From contig CM034104.1 in NCBI GenBank assembly GCA_019914945.1, positions 8,854,046-8,918,045 on the forward strand: a DNA stretch of 64,000 nt, given 5' to 3'. This DNA is from Typha latifolia. Its lineage: Eukaryota > Streptophyta > Magnoliopsida > Poales > Typhaceae. Made by a program: the position numbers and the translations under genes. Under the pieces are notes generated by a model. That model made no database searches. It was given only the letters and a program-made list of their open reading frames with translations, and had not been told where the DNA came from. This document shows positions 11,373 through 23,476 of this stretch, piece after piece (position 1 is the stretch's first letter; every line of letters begins with the position of its first letter).

Positions 11373-14300
11373 ATGTTAAAAACCTTAGTGTGGAACTGCA
11401 GAGGTGCCCGCAAGAAAGAGGCACTAGATCGTTGTAGAATCATGATCCGGGACCATAAACTGGAAATGCTGGCCTTGCTAGAAACGCACACCAACTGGTC
11501 GGAGGCGGAGCAGGTGGCGAAACAGATTGGCAGAGGATGGGCGTGGTTCGCTATCCTCGCGCAAGGCAGGTCGGGAGGCATCCTAATCCTGTGGAAGAAG
11601 GAGCTTGGCTGGGTGGACGTGGCTACCGTATCAAGATATGCAGCTCACCTAACCATAACCCTAATGTCGGGTAGATCCTGGATTTGGACCATCGTGTATG
11701 CCAGCAACCTTCTGGAAGGCCAGAAAGAACTATGGGAGGAGCTGAAGAACATGGCCTGTCTAGACAAGCCGTGGGCGATCATAGGTGACTTCAACGCTTA
11801 CCTGTCCCGCCAGGAGAAGCGGAGCAGTGCTGAAGTTACGCTAGGGCCGAAGGCAAAGGCGTTTGCAAAATTTGTAGACGAGACGGGGCTGTGCGACTTA
11901 GGGTTTGAAGGCATCCCTTTCACCTGGTGCAACAACCAGCAAGGGTCCCGTCGCATCTGGGTCCGGCTTGACAGAGCCCTAGGCAACACGGAGTGGGTAA
12001 GCAAGCACCCGGACTGCAAAGTTCAGCACCTGGATAGGGGTGCCTCGGACCATGCCCCTTTGCTCTTCAAGGTTCCGGTAGCCATGGAAAGGATCAAGCG
12101 ACCATTCCGGTTCGAGCTCTTCTGGATGGAGTATGAGGAGTGCCAGAACCTTGTAAAGGAAACCTGGGCGAGGCACGCCGGAGGTAATCCAATGCATGCG
12201 TTCTCCCACCGGCTGAGTGTTTTGAGAAAAACCTTAAGCAACTGGAGCCGGGAGGCGATCGGAAGCGTGGAAGGGCGGCTAACGGCCACAAACACCAAGC
12301 TGGCAGACCTAGAAGAGCTAGATGCCAACGGTCAGCTGCAAGAGGAGGACTTTCAGAGGATGAGAAGCCTATACAACTGCAAAATTGCCCTGAACAGACA
12401 GCTAAATATCAAATGGTTGCAAAGATCTCGGCTCAGGTGGACAGAGGACGGGGACCGAAACACCAAATTTTTTCATATCTCGGCATCAATCCGAAGAAAG
12501 CGTAACACGATCTCTGGCATCATGGACGGCGAGGACAGATGGGTACAGGCTCCGGAGGAAGTGAACCAAACCTTTACGTCCTTCTACCAAAGCCTGTGGG
12601 CGGAGGTGGAAGTGCCTGACGGTAGGAGCGCGGAATGGCCCGCCCTACCGAAAATCTCGAGCAACGAAGCGGTGGCCCTAGAGCTGCCAGTGACGGAGGA
12701 CGAGGTCAAGGAGGCGGTCTGGAGCCTGCCGAGAGGAAAGGCTCCAGGCCCGGACGGTATGCAAGCGGAAGTCTACACTCAGTACTGGGACACCATGGGC
12801 GGTGGCCTCTCGCCGAGCAAGACGCCATTTTTTCAAAGAATGCAAAAATGCCGCAAGCTTGGGGTGACACCTTCATAACCCTGATTCCGAAGAAGGAGCT
12901 ACCAATAAAGGTGGCGGACTTCAGACCCATTGCACTATGCAATGTCATATACAAAGTAATAGCGAAGATCATGGTTAGCCGCCTGAAGAAGATGCTGGCC
13001 AACATCATCGGCCCGGAGCAGGCGGCTTTCGTGGCAGGCCGAAGTATCGAGGATAACACGCTGGCAGCTCAGGAGGTGGCTCACTCTATGGTGACCGACA
13101 AGGGCGGCAACCCTATTATGATGATCAAAATGGATATGGAGAAGGCGTATGATCGAGTTAGCTGGAAGGCGGTGACCGGCGTGCCGCAGCGGATGGGTTT
13201 CCCCCCGCGGTGGTGCAACTGGGTGCAGGCGTGTATTGAGTCCCTAAGGTTCGTCTTGCTGATCAACGGGTGTCCGACGAATTGGATCACGCCCCGGAGC
13301 GGCCTAAGACAAGGAGATCCGCTATCTCCCTACCTCTTCATCATCGTTACACAAGTCCTATCAAGGATCATTAGCGAGAAGGTAGACAGAGGCCTGCTGA
13401 GCGGCTATCGGGTCGGAGATGTGCATCTGTCCCACCTGCTCTATGCAGATGACCTGCTGCTCATGGCGGAAGCTTCTGCGACAAATGCCAGCAGCATTCT
13501 TGATAGCCTGAGCCGGTATGAACTCATCACCAACCGAGGGTAAACTACAAAGAATCGGGCTGTATATCTCAAGCGGATCGGGGACGATGAAGGCAGACAG
13601 CTTAGCGTCCAACTAGGCTTGCAGGTGGCAGGCATGCCATTCAAATACCTAGGGGTGCTTATCTCAGGCCGGAGAGTGAAGGTGAAGGAGCATCAGGAGC
13701 TGGTGGAGCGTATCGGCAGACGGCTTGCGGGCTGGAAAGGGTCGCTCCTTTCCCAAGCAGGCAAGCTAACCTTGATCAACGCCGCGCTGCTTGCGATCCC
13801 GGCTTACTGGCTGGGAAGCACGTGGGTGCCGGACGGGGTTCTGGACGAGATAACAAAAAAAGCTCGAAACTTCTTGTGGAAGAATAACGATGGCCACGGC
13901 CTTCACCTGATGAACTGGGAGCAGGTGACTACGGCGAAGAGGCAGGGCGGACTGGGAGTCCGCCGTCTAAAAGAGGCTCGAACTGCGCATCTGGGCAAGC
14001 TGGTGTTCAAGATGTTAAACAGAGAGCCGGCGCCTTGGATCAGAATCATGCAGGCCAAGTATGGGATGCTGCACCCATGGTTGATCCCGAAGAGCAAAAA
14101 TCCATCCTGGATGTGGAGGGCGCTAACAACAACCGCCAGGCAGCTCAGAATGGGCTGCAGAGTTCTGATAGGGAATGGTCGAAACACGAGCGCCGCCTAC
14201 GACCCCTGGCTGCACGAGATCCCGTGGTGCAGACAGCCAAAGGAATGGGCGAACACAGTCATGACAGAAAATCTGCGTGTGGTGGATATCACCAACGGTA

Positions 14301-15459
14301 GGCAATGGTCCTCGGAGAGACTAACTAGGGAGGCCGGAGCTGAGATGGCTTACAAAATAGCAACTTTCCCCATGGGTGCCGCCACCAGTGAGGACAGATG
14401 GATCTGGTGGCCGCACCCAAGGGGAACCCCTTCGGTTAAAGCCATATACTACTCTCTTCTTCCTCAGAGTGACCAACGATGGGAAGGCTGGAGAAACCTC
14501 TGGCGGCTGCCGGTCGCCCCACGGATCAGAGTCTTCTGCTGGAAACTGCTTTGGCGCAGGCTCCCCACGAGGGCTTACCTCCACTATATCCATGTGGGTG
14601 CCGAGGAACGATGCGCAATGTGTGGGCTGTTTCCGGAAACGACGGACCACCTCATGTTTACGTGTAGATACAGTCGAGTGGTGTGGGAGCTTCTGCGATC
14701 CAGAGAAGGGGTGGAGGCGGCGTTGATAGACCAAGACTGGATTACGAGAGAGTGGTGTACAACCAAAGAGAACGATCGCCGGATCAAAGGGAAGATAGCC
14801 TGCACGCTGTGGGCTTTATGGAAAAGTAGAAACGAAGTGGTCTTTGGCCGGCAGAGGAGGGCGGAGCTAGCAGTGGTCCGATCTGCCGTCGCGATGGCGG
14901 AGGAGTATGGGCCCAAGTCAGAAGAGAGGCATGGGAATACAAGGATGAGGAGGAAGCGGTGGGAACCTCCGGACTCGGGTTGGACAAAAGCCAACACAGA
15001 TGGTTCGTTCAAGCCAGGCGCATACCAAGGAGGTGCAGCGACAATCCTCCGAAATGCTGAACGTGAGCTAGTCCAGGCGGCATGGGAGCCGTGCCCGAGC
15101 GTCTCGGCGTTGCAAACCGAGCTCAGGCTATCGAATGGCCTGCAGTGGCGAGCGAGAAAGCCGGTTGGTGATAGAATCGGACAGCTCGGAGGCCATCGAT
15201 GCATGCGACGGGTGGACCACTTGTCCATGGCGAGTCCGCAATCTGGCGCAGGGCTCGCGCGGAGCTAGCGAAAGAATTCGTGGAAGTCCAGCTTGCTCAC
15301 GTAGGGAGGGAAGCCAATGCGGTGGCGGCATCGGGCGGCGGCGAAGGCGAGGGAGGCCTCGGGCTTCGCTACGCCGAACGGCTAACCCAGGTTCCATCTG
15401 AGCTGTGTAATCTGTTACTTGTCGACGCGGCAACGCCTCGACCGTCCATTAATATATAG
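11373..15459 (+). pseudogene. LINE ORF2: endonuclease, reverse transcriptase, RNase H
   Basis: The N-terminus is an APE-type endonuclease with WNCRGAR (residues 7-13), LLETH, IGDFN and SDHAPL. Reverse transcriptase follows: KAPGPDG, ADFRPIALCNVIYK, GLRQGDPLSPYLF and the catalytic YADD near 13443. Then come a zinc-binding zf-RVT-like region (FCWKLLWRRLPTR, CAMCGLFPETTDHLMFTC near 14530-14670) and an RNase H (TDGSF, TE, ESDSSEAID, HVGREANAVA). Breaks are a frameshift near 12800-12835 by a run of six T's, a stop at 13541-13543, and two frameshifts near 15130-15250. All domains are present, so the copy is full-length but defective. Confidence 0.92.
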
Positions 15460-15497
15460 CTGGTCTCAGCTCTTTGTTTGTCAAAAAAAAAAAAAAA

Positions 15498-16331
15498 GAC
15501 AGGATCTAACATGGAACTTTGGAAATAGATCCTGAAATATGCCCTAATCGGTCGAGGTGAGATTTTGGTATGTTCTAGCCCTCGAAAGTATCTTTCCAAC
15601 AAATAAGTTTTAAGCGAATCGGATATTGGGATCTCGAGATATCGCTCGATTAGTGAACGAACATCAGGAGGGTCTATCTTAGAATCCGTGGATGGAGGCA
15701 CGAGATCCTAGATGATGGTGGATGGTGGCGGACCGGCGTTAATAGGGTTGCATCGGTGAATAAGTGGTGGTGGAAGGGTTATGGGAGATGGAAGGGTTAG
15801 GGCAAAGTGATAGATAGATTGGAAGAAGGGGGAGGAGTGGGCCGCCCCTAGGGGACTAGGGTGATTGGCCGGTCGAGGGAGGCTAGAAGCAGCGACGCTG
15901 GGTAACGAGAGAACTAGAGAGAAGAATACGAAGGAGACAAGGAAAAACTCAATTCATTTAATAATAATTCTATGGTTGCCATCCACACCTTTAGAGGCTA
16001 ACCAAACAATTCAAAAATGACAATTATTAACCCTAAATAGTATATTTTCGCCAACCGCGTTCGAACGCACCCGATCGCATTCGAACACACATATTTTGCT
16101 CTTTTCTAGATGTGCGAACGCGATGCAAATGTTCCTAGGCACAATCGAACGCAGGGTTTGAACACACATTTTGCACTCTCTGGATATGCGAACCTGATGC
16201 AGGCGTTCACAAGCGCGTTCGAACGCACTACACCCGCATTTTTTAAGAATTAAACACTAAAATAAGAAATAAAGACACTCCTAAAGTGTATCTATGCTCG
16301 TGATGACATCGGTGAATTCCGAATCGTATCA
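15498..16331 (-). repeat. 5' LTR of element A (larger part)
   Basis: This is the distal portion of the 5' LTR; the proximal 72 bp are at 9257-9328, on the other side of the LINE. The first 17 bases (15498-15514) are the LINE target duplication. It ends GAATCGTATCA, directly followed by the tggag duplication. It has a GTTCGAAC cluster at 16050-16225. Confidence 0.85.
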
Positions 16332-16336
16332 TGGAG

Positions 16337-17091
16337 CTCTCCTCATCGAGATGGCTCCTTGCTCCGTCTCTAGTCGATTCACACTTCGGGTACCGTTCCC
16401 ACTTTGATTTGGGTTCCAGTACACATTCTAGCCCTGGCTGGCGGCGGTGGTACACGCCGACAGCCACCTCCTTCCTCTTGGTGGGTTTGTTGTCGAGTGA
16501 GAGGAAGGACGTGGTGTGGTGGGGTAGCTTACGTCGGGCTTGGGTTGGCTGTGACCCAACCCAAGTTGGTAGTGGGGTTGTGTTGTTGTTAGCCCATCCC
16601 ATGTTGGGTTTGTGCTAGGTGCAGCCCAACCCCTAGTGTGGTTGCTGGTTGGGTTATGGCCCAACCCATGTTGTTGTGGGTTACCCAACCTAAATTTCAT
16701 TCTTAGTGGGTTGGGGGCGTTGGGACCAAGCTTGGTGAGTTGATTTGTGGTCTTTGAGAAGTTATAGATTTGTAGCCTTTTATTTTAGTCTTGTCATTTA
16801 TATATCCATCAATCTAAACCTTAAATATTAATCATCTTTAGAGGATAGCTTGGTTACTATAATATTAGTAAAATCAAATTTAGCAAAAGGAGTTAGTGGT
16901 CGGAGTGTATCTATATTAATTCCTCATATCAAAGAATTAATACAGATCAGTATAGGGAAATGGTACTAAGCAGGTTGTCTTATTTAACGAAGTTGATTAA
17001 TTAAATATTATCTATGTGATTTATTGTAAATCGATAATAATGATTTAAATGATAAATTTAGATAAATGGTTTCTAAAACACATTTAATGAT
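16337..17091. other. Unassigned sequence with a CCCAACCC-type repeat
   Basis: Positions 16537-16720 contain many imperfect short repeats of CCCAACCC/GGGTTGGG, a simple-sequence patch that produces misleading open frames. The first part (16332 onward) continues the sequence interrupted by element A. The remainder (16750-17091) is AT-rich with no recognisable feature and ends at the copia insertion site. Confidence 0.5.
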
Positions 17092-17288
17092 GCACCTGTT
17101 AGGTTTTTAATTATTGACAATTGTGTACAAAATATTCTAAGTGTATTTTTACATGTATATGAGCTTTATACAAGTCTAGAATATCTCTGGTTTGAAGAAT
17201 TGCAAGATTATAGGAGAAAAGCTATTGAGTTCACACCGTGCTCACAAACGTATTCGAACGCGGTGCATTCACAAACACGTTCGAATGC

Positions 17289-17500
17289 GGTTACTGCGTT
17301 CACACAGACCGAGAGCTGCGTTCACAAACACGTTCGAACATGGTTACTACGTTCACACAGACTGAGAGCTACGTTCACAAACACGTTCGAACGTGGTTAC
17401 TACGTTCACACAGACCGAGAGCTGCGTTCACAAACGCGTTCAAACGTGGGTACTGCGTTCACACATACCGAGAGCTGCGTTCACAAATGCGTTCGAACGC
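17289..17500 (+). repeat. 53-bp tandem repeat (4 units) in the copia 5' LTR
   Basis: Units start at 17289, 17342, 17395 and 17448, an exact 53-bp period. Each contains ACGTTCACACAGACCGAGAG followed by a GTTCACAAACGCGTTCGAAC-like block. Degenerate partial units flank the array. Since 53 is not a multiple of three, the apparent proteins across it are frame-cycling artefacts. Confidence 0.95.
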
Positions 17501-17679
17501 AACTTGAAGAATTCAAGCTGTCGCGTTCGAATGCATTTGGGCCCATTCGAATGCACTTGAAATCAAGTCAGGTCGTTCGAACGCACCCGGGCCGCGTTCG
17601 AACGCACTAATGAAGTTTGAAAATATTGGATTCTCATGAGTTCAGATAAGACTTAGATTTGGCTCTATCTTGGAGATCA

Positions 17680-17688
17680 TATATAAGG
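17680..17688 (+). promoter_or_regulatory. TATA box of the copia LTR
   Basis: TATATAAGG lies about 70 bp downstream of the GTTCGAAC array and is conserved at 29331-29339 in the 3' LTR. Its placement fits a U3 promoter. Confidence 0.6.
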
Positions 17689-18150
17689 ATTGTGATGCCC
17701 TATCTCTACGGGGGTTGAAGAAGCATTATTGAAAGAGACTTCTTGAGGCTACATCGGTTCTTCAACTAACAAGGTTCTACTCTTCTAAAAAACTTAATCT
17801 TTCGTCTTAAGGGCTATCGAGACGAAAGATCAATCTCGAGGGTTACTGAGGTTGGACTTCAATCACAAGAAGTAGTGAATCGTGGGTTCTAACGAGCAAG
17901 ACTGAGAGGAACATAGTCGTTTAGATCAACGGGTTGTTTTGTGAGTTAGTCTTATAACTGCTACTATTATTGTGATTGGTTTTGATCCAAGTTTGGATCC
18001 ATGGTTTTTTTCATTTGGGTTTTTCCATGTTAAAATCTTGGCGTTCATCTCTGCTTTCATTTTTAATATTTTTTGGACTTTTACTTAAGCGAACGAGTGA
18101 TATCATTGCCTAGTATTTAGATATATACTTGTGTCTAGGGGTTTTTGAAT

Positions 18151-18162
18151 TGGTATTAGAGC
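18151..18162 (+). other. Primer-binding site of the copia element
   Basis: TGGTATTAGAGC, one mismatch from the initiator-Met tRNA complement, lies two bases after the 5' LTR. Confidence 0.85.
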
Positions 18163-18197
18163 AGATTCTCTCACCCTTAGAGAGAGATCAGATAGGC

Positions 18198-20840
18198 ATG
18201 GATTTTCATAGAGATGGACCATCGTCTATTAGACCTCCTATTCTAGATGGATCAAATTATAGATATTGGAAAGCTAGAATGAGAGCTTACTTGAAGTCTA
18301 TGGATGAGCGAGTATAGTTTGCCTGATACGATCACACCTTTTTGGTAAAGGGGTCGATCTCTTCCAATTCTTGATCTGGACTAGATCTGGCACGAAACTT
18401 TGAAATAAGATCCAAAAATATTTCGCCGTTGGATCGATGTGAAATTTGTGTCTCCCTAGAAAAGAGCTTTCCAACAAATCAAGTTTCAGGCGAATCGGAG
18501 TTGTGGATCTCGAGATACCATCCGATTAGTGGACGAACATCAGGATACTCTGTTTTGGATTCGTGGATGGAGGCACGAGATCCTAGGTAATGATGGTTGG
18601 TGGAGGACCGGCGTTAATGTGGTGGCACCGGTGAAAAGTGATGGTGGAAGTGTTGTGGTTGATGGAAGGATTAGGGCAAGTGTGGGATAGATTGGACGAA
18701 GGGGGAGAAAAGGGCCACCCCTAAGGGACTAGGGTGATTAGCCAGACGAGGGAGGTTAGAAGCGGCGTCGCCGGGGATTGAGAGAACGGGAGCGAAGAAG
18801 ACGAAGGAGGCAAGGCAAAACTCAATCTCAATAATCCATAATCAATTTGGTTGCCTACCACATCTTTTTATAGGCTAACCAACAACTCAAATTAACCCTA
18901 AAAACACAATTTTCGTCGACCGCGTTCGAACTCGCCCGACCGCGTTCGAACGCACCGAGTTCACTCTTTTGGATTTGCGAACGCGCTGCAGGCGTTCGAA
19001 CGTGCGATCGAACGCGCCTATCGGTATTTGCGAACGCGATACAGGCGTTCATAGTGCGTTCGAACGCACAGTACATTCTCTTCACCACGTTCACAACCCC
19101 GTTCACAAACCGCGTTCGAACTCACTCCACCCGCGTTCGAACGCGACTTACAGAAAACCTATTTTAATGGAAATTAAACACTAAAACATGAAACAAAAAG
19201 TGAATCCATGCTCGAGATGACGTCGGTGAAGTCTGAATCATATCATTGCCGTTATGAACGGTTGGAGTCTGCCAATATACATAGTGAATGAAAAACTTAT
19301 TGAGAAATCGATTGAGTCATAGGATAGGACAGACTATGAAAAAGTCAGATGGAATAGCAAGGCAATAAATGCAATTTTTAGTTGTGTTTTCTCGGAAGAA
19401 TTTAGAAGAATTTCTACTTGTGAGATAGCAAAAGAAGTTTGGATGATCTTAGAAATTACTCACGAAGGTACTATGGCTGTAAAACTTTCGAAACTTCAAA
19501 GGTTGACTACTAGTTTTGAAACTCGATGTATGGAGGAGAATGAGACATTTGATGAGTTCTATGCAAAGCTGAGTGATATAGTCAACTCCAGTTTCAACCT
19601 AGGAGAGAAAATTTCTGAAAATAGAATTGTCCGTAAGATCCTTTGGTCTCTTCTAGAAAGGTTTAAAGCAAAAGTTACAGCTATTGAGAAAAGTAAGGAC
19701 ATCGATTCTATGAAAGTTGAACAATTTATAGGAAATCTATAAACATTTGAATCCATCCTTTCGAGACCGAGGAAGTCCAAAGGGATTGCCCTATCCATAG
19801 TTGAACAAAATATAGAGGAGTCTGATGATGAAGGTGATTTAAATATTGAGATGTTAGCTATATTCGTCATAAAGTTCAATAAATTCTTTCGGAAGCCAAA
19901 CAAGTTGAATGCTAAAAAACTTGAGAAGAACAAAGCTTTTGTGAAAAAGAAGAATATTGTGAGTATGAATACCGAGGTAAGCAACAACAATATTAAACAG
20001 AAAAATAAGAATTCTGAGAATAAAGTTCGATGTTTTGAATGTTCTAGTTTTGGACACATAGCACAAGAATGTCGTAATCATCTTAAGAGGAAGGGTAAAG
20101 CTATGAAAGTTACTTGGGATGACTCAGATGAATCTGATGATGATTCTGAAAAAGACGAAGAAAACTTTGTAGCTTTTGCCTCTTCTCTACTTAATACTGA
20201 CTCTGTTGTTGATATTAATAGTACAGATGATCTGGATATGTTACCAGCTGAGGAAGATGAATTTGAAATTCAAAAGGCATATAATGACCTGTACCTGGAG
20301 TCCTTTAAACTCAAGAAAAGCAATCTTAGACTACTTCAACGACTCAAGGTAATAGAACCAGAAAGAATTCAATTTGAGAAGTACAAATTGGAACTTGAAC
20401 GTGTTAAAGACTTTTCTGAACAACTTGACAATGCAAAAAATAAAATGAAGGCTGATGAAATTAAACTAGAGCGATTGCATAAGGAAGTGACATTTCTGAA
20501 AAGGAAGAACAAATTTGACGAGATTCTAAAGGCTGAGATCTCTGGAAAAGACAGGTATGGTGTTGGATACACTAATAATTCAAATAATAATAAAACTGTC
20601 TTCGTTTCTGTAGGTATACAAAAGAAAGAATATCTGAAGTCATCAACCGCATTTATAATGCAATCCTGGATGAATGCTTCTAAACTGAAGTTGAATCTAC
20701 AAACTGGTGAATCTTCAACGGCACCAAAGGTGAACTTTAGTCACACTCCTCGACAAAAGGTGAGTAAAAAATGGTTTGTTTCAACATGCTATCATTGTGG
20801 CATTCTAGGGCATATTCAACCTCATTGCAAATTTTTGTAA
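18198..20840 (+). pseudogene. Copia gag with two zinc knuckles
   Basis: It starts at ATG 18198 with MDFHRDGPSSIRPPILDG, a SIRE-type gag start. A Trp codon has become a stop at 18315. The frame is then split by a solo LTR (18324-19245) and resumes after the ttgcc duplication. A UBN2-like capsid region follows (LQRLTTSFETRCMEENETFDEF and neighbours, 19490-19740), with a stop at 19740. The CCHC knuckle CFECSSFGHIAQEC is near 20033, and a second knuckle, CYHCGILGHIQPHC, lies near 20790 just before the stop. A coiled-coil-prone, charged segment lies between the knuckles. Confidence 0.85.
18324..19245 (-). mobile_element. Ty3 solo LTR inserted in copia gag
   Basis: 922 bp, TGATACGATC to CATATCA, flanked by a perfect ttgcc duplication (18319-18323 and 19246-19250). 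Read in reverse it matches the LTRs of elements A, C and E1. It carries GTTCGAAC motifs at 18915-19145 and a TATA-like site (ttttatagg in plus orientation) near 18866-18874. Confidence 0.95.
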
Positions 20841-20948
20841 AAACCTAGAAGTGCTTTCATTTATGGGATGAAAACAAAGGCCATATGAGTCAAGAAAAGT
20901 GATTTGAAATGTTATGTTGTGCATACAGTCTTGAAAGATTTAAATTCT

Positions 20949-22862
20949 GATTTGTGGTATTTAGACAGTGGCTGTTCAAGACAGTGATAAGTCATTATTT
21001 TCTAATCTCGAAAAACATGAAAGGGGAGTTGTGACATTCGAAGATGGTAATTCATCAAAGGTAATAGGTAAAGGAAAGGTAAGTTCTTCGGGGTTTCCTA
21101 TTTTTGAAAATGTTCTTTATATTAAGGGCTTGAAAGCAAATCTTTTAAGCATTAGTCAATTTTGTGATGAAGATTATGAGATAAAATTCTCCAAAAATGA
21201 TTGTACTATTCTAGATCATGATGGTAATGTTATATGTTATGGATCTAGAACATCTGATAATTGCTATGTTGTTGGAACGTCACATAAACTGAAATGTAAC
21301 AGCGCCTCTTTCGACATTGCAGATCTTTGGCATCAACGTCTTGGACATGTGAATTACAAGGAATTATTTAATCTGTCCAAACAAGAAGTGGTAAGAGGAA
21401 TACCTAAAATGAAAAAAATGTCAAAAAGAGTATGTGGTTCTTATCAAATTGGAAAACAAATTAGGATCTCACACAAGAAGGTAAATGCAGCTACCACTGA
21501 CCGTGTGCTACAATTAGTTCACATGGACTTGATGGGTCCAACAAAAACGGAAAGTCTTGGAGGTAAACGCTATATATTCTTAATAGTCGATGATTACTCC
21601 AGATATACCTGGGTTGCCTTTCTACGTGAGAAGTTTGAAACCTTTAAAGTTTTTAAATCACTTTGCTTAAAATTGCAGTATAAAAAATCTACTACCCTAG
21701 TTAGGATTTGTTCTAATCATGGTAGAAAATTTGAAAATGAAAATTTTTCCATATTTTGCGTTTCTCTTGGTATTCAACATAAATTTTCAACTCCTATAAC
21801 TCCACAAGAGAATAGGATTGTGGAAAAAAAGAACCGAGTTGTGCAGGAAATGGCTAGGGTTATGCTTCACGCTAAAAAGGTTACTCAAAGGTTTTGGGCA
21901 GAGGCGGTCAATACAGCGGTGCATGTGATAAATCAGGTTTATCTAAGACCAGGTACAAAAATGACTGCATATGAAATCTGGAAAGGTAAGAAACCTAGTA
22001 TTAAATATTTTCGAGTTTTTGGTAGTAAATGTTATATCTTGCGTGATCGAGAACATTGGACTAAATTTGACACTAGAAGTAGCGAATGCATCTTCTTAGG
22101 GTATTATAATAATAGCAGAGCCTACAGAGTATTTAATCTTGACACTTCTACTATTATGGAATCTGCTAATGTTATGATAGATGAATCCATGATTGATATA
22201 ACTGAAGCTACTCCTATTTTTGTTTCTACAAATACATATGATGAAGAAATTGGGAAGGAGCTTGATCTGGAAATTGAGAATCAAGACAAGGACAAAGCTG
22301 AAATGAACAAAGATGATTGCAATGTACTAGAACCATCTGCCAAAGTGAAATAAGTTCATCCACTGTCACAAGTCATCAGAAACGTGAATGAACCAATTAA
22401 GACAAGACGACAAATCCAAAGTGAGGTGTCATTTACTTGTTATACATCTTCTTTTGAACCTAAAAATGTGAAGGAAGTATTGTTAGACGATTCTTGGGTT
22501 AATGCTATGCATAAAGAATTAGAGCAATTTTCTAGGAATGATGTTTGGTATTTAGTTCCTAGACCTAAGAATGTGAACGTCATTGGAACAAAATGGATTT
22601 ACAAGAATAAAAGTGATGAGCATGGCAATATAGTTCGAAATAAAGCTAGACTAGTAGCACAGGGATATACTCAGGTTGAGGGTATAGATTTTGATGAGAA
22701 ATTTGCTCATGTTGCTAGATTAGAGTCTATTCGTATACTGCTTGCTATTGCTTGTCATTTAAAATTTAAATTGTTTCAAATGGATGTTAAAAGTGTTTTC
22801 TTGAATGGTACTCTAAATGAAGATGTTTATGTGGAACAACCGAAAGGGTTCGAAAATCAAAA
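20949..22862 (+). pseudogene. Copia pol: protease, integrase, partial reverse transcriptase
   Basis: The protease active site DSGCS occurs at 20970 but is followed at once by a small deletion and frame change. The long frame 20968-22353 carries LWHQRLGHVN (integrase N-terminal zinc region; the CxxC has become CGSY), MDLMGP, a second motif with D changed to N (SNHGRKFENE), and VEKKNRVV with the catalytic E. After a stop at 22351 the RT begins ([37 protein letters not shown]). It breaks off at about 22862, before the YVDD motif. RNase H is absent. Confidence 0.88.
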
Positions 22863-22928
22863 ATTTCTTTCTCACTTTTGCGAAATGAAGATGTTTCAAA
22901 TCTTTTAGTTTGTCTTCACTTTTGCGAG

Positions 22929-23192
22929 GTATGATCATCCATCAATTTTCTTATTTTTTTATTCAATTGAGTCTCTTGATCTTGATTGATTTCGTGCGTT
23001 TTCGAGTTTTGATCACGTTAAAGTTAATATCTTGATATTTCTTGTGCGATTGAACGTGATATCTTAGCGTTTTCAAGTTGAAGATGGATTTCATTTAGGG
23101 CCTTCATGGTTTCTAGAATTTTTTGGATTTCTTGTTATCTTTTTGTATGCTTTGGGCATGTGTTGAATCTTGCGACTTGTTTCTTTCTCGAG
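22929..23192 (+). other. Probable 5'UTR intron of the copia accessory ORF
   Basis: The donor GCGAG|GTATGATC at 22929 and acceptor TTCTTTCTCGAG at 23191-23192 enclose 264 bp, ending one base before the ATG at 23194. The reverse-strand fragment of the same family keeps the same donor, acceptor and length (50062-50323, 262 bp). That conservation is why I call an intron rather than leader sequence. No transcript evidence is available. Confidence 0.5.
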
Positions 23193-23476
23193 AATGCCTA
23201 GAAAAACTGCAATTTCCAAGAAACCAAGGCCGCCTTCGTCACTAACTTTGGCTCCAAAGTTTTCTACATCTACTACTGCAGGCCGTTATAAATATAATTT
23301 TGGTACTCGACATGTTATCTCTGAACGACCAGTGGTCATTTCTGATACGATTCGGACTTCACCGACGTCGTCTCGAGCATGGATTCACTTTAGGAGTGTT
23401 TTTATTTCATGTTTTAGTGTTTAATTTCTATTAAAATAAGTTTTCTGTAAGTCGCGTTCGAACGCGGTTTGTGAAC

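Larger units (their letters stand above)
9329..15497 (+). mobile_element. Full-length L1-type LINE with poly(A) tail
   Basis: A non-LTR retrotransposon inserted in the 5' LTR of element A. It is flanked by a perfect 17-bp target duplication (9312-9328 and 15498-15514, starting gacaggatc) and ends in 15 A's (15483-15497). It has a short 5' leader, ORF1 (9367-11337) and ORF2 (11373-15459) separated by 35 bp. It looks more GC-rich by eye than the surrounding LTR elements. The clean duplication and tail imply that insertion was later than element A. A few stops and frameshifts mean this copy is not autonomous. Confidence 0.95.
4920..16331 (-). mobile_element. Ty3/Gypsy element A (reverse strand), lacking RT and RNase H
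   Basis: A complete insertion bounded by a perfect 5-bp duplication, tggag, at 4915-4919 and 16332-16336. In reverse orientation it has a 5' LTR (15515-16331 plus 9257-9328, split by a LINE), an initiator-Met PBS, gag, protease, integrase and a 3' LTR (4920-5832). Reverse transcriptase and RNase H are missing: the sequence passes from the end of protease to the region after RNase H near 7320-7375. The gag and integrase look like Reina-type chromoviruses, which is a tentative call. The two LTRs differ at many positions, so it is older than element E1. Confidence 0.85.
17097..18148 (+). repeat. 5' LTR of the copia element
   Basis: It starts TGTTAGG and ends at TTTTTGA, where the 3' copy ends TTTTTCA, so the terminal CA has mutated. 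It carries a 53-bp tandem repeat with GTTCGAAC motifs (17230-17610), then a TATATAAGG box at 17680-17688. It is about 1.05 kb, against 1037 bp for the 3' LTR. Confidence 0.88.

Noticed and set aside
10231..11424. Reverse-strand proline/leucine-rich ORFs opposite the LINE
   Set aside because: They are shadows of GC-rich LINE ORF1 in the opposite strand.
17289..17500. CRISPR-like array
   Set aside because: The units are contiguous tandem copies without unique spacers, in a plant retrotransposon LTR.
17200..17610. Arginine- and threonine-rich proteins across the copia LTR arrays (also 28836-29300)
   Set aside because: They arise from 53-bp repeats read in successive frames; the same residues appear in all three frames and the region is a U3 promoter.
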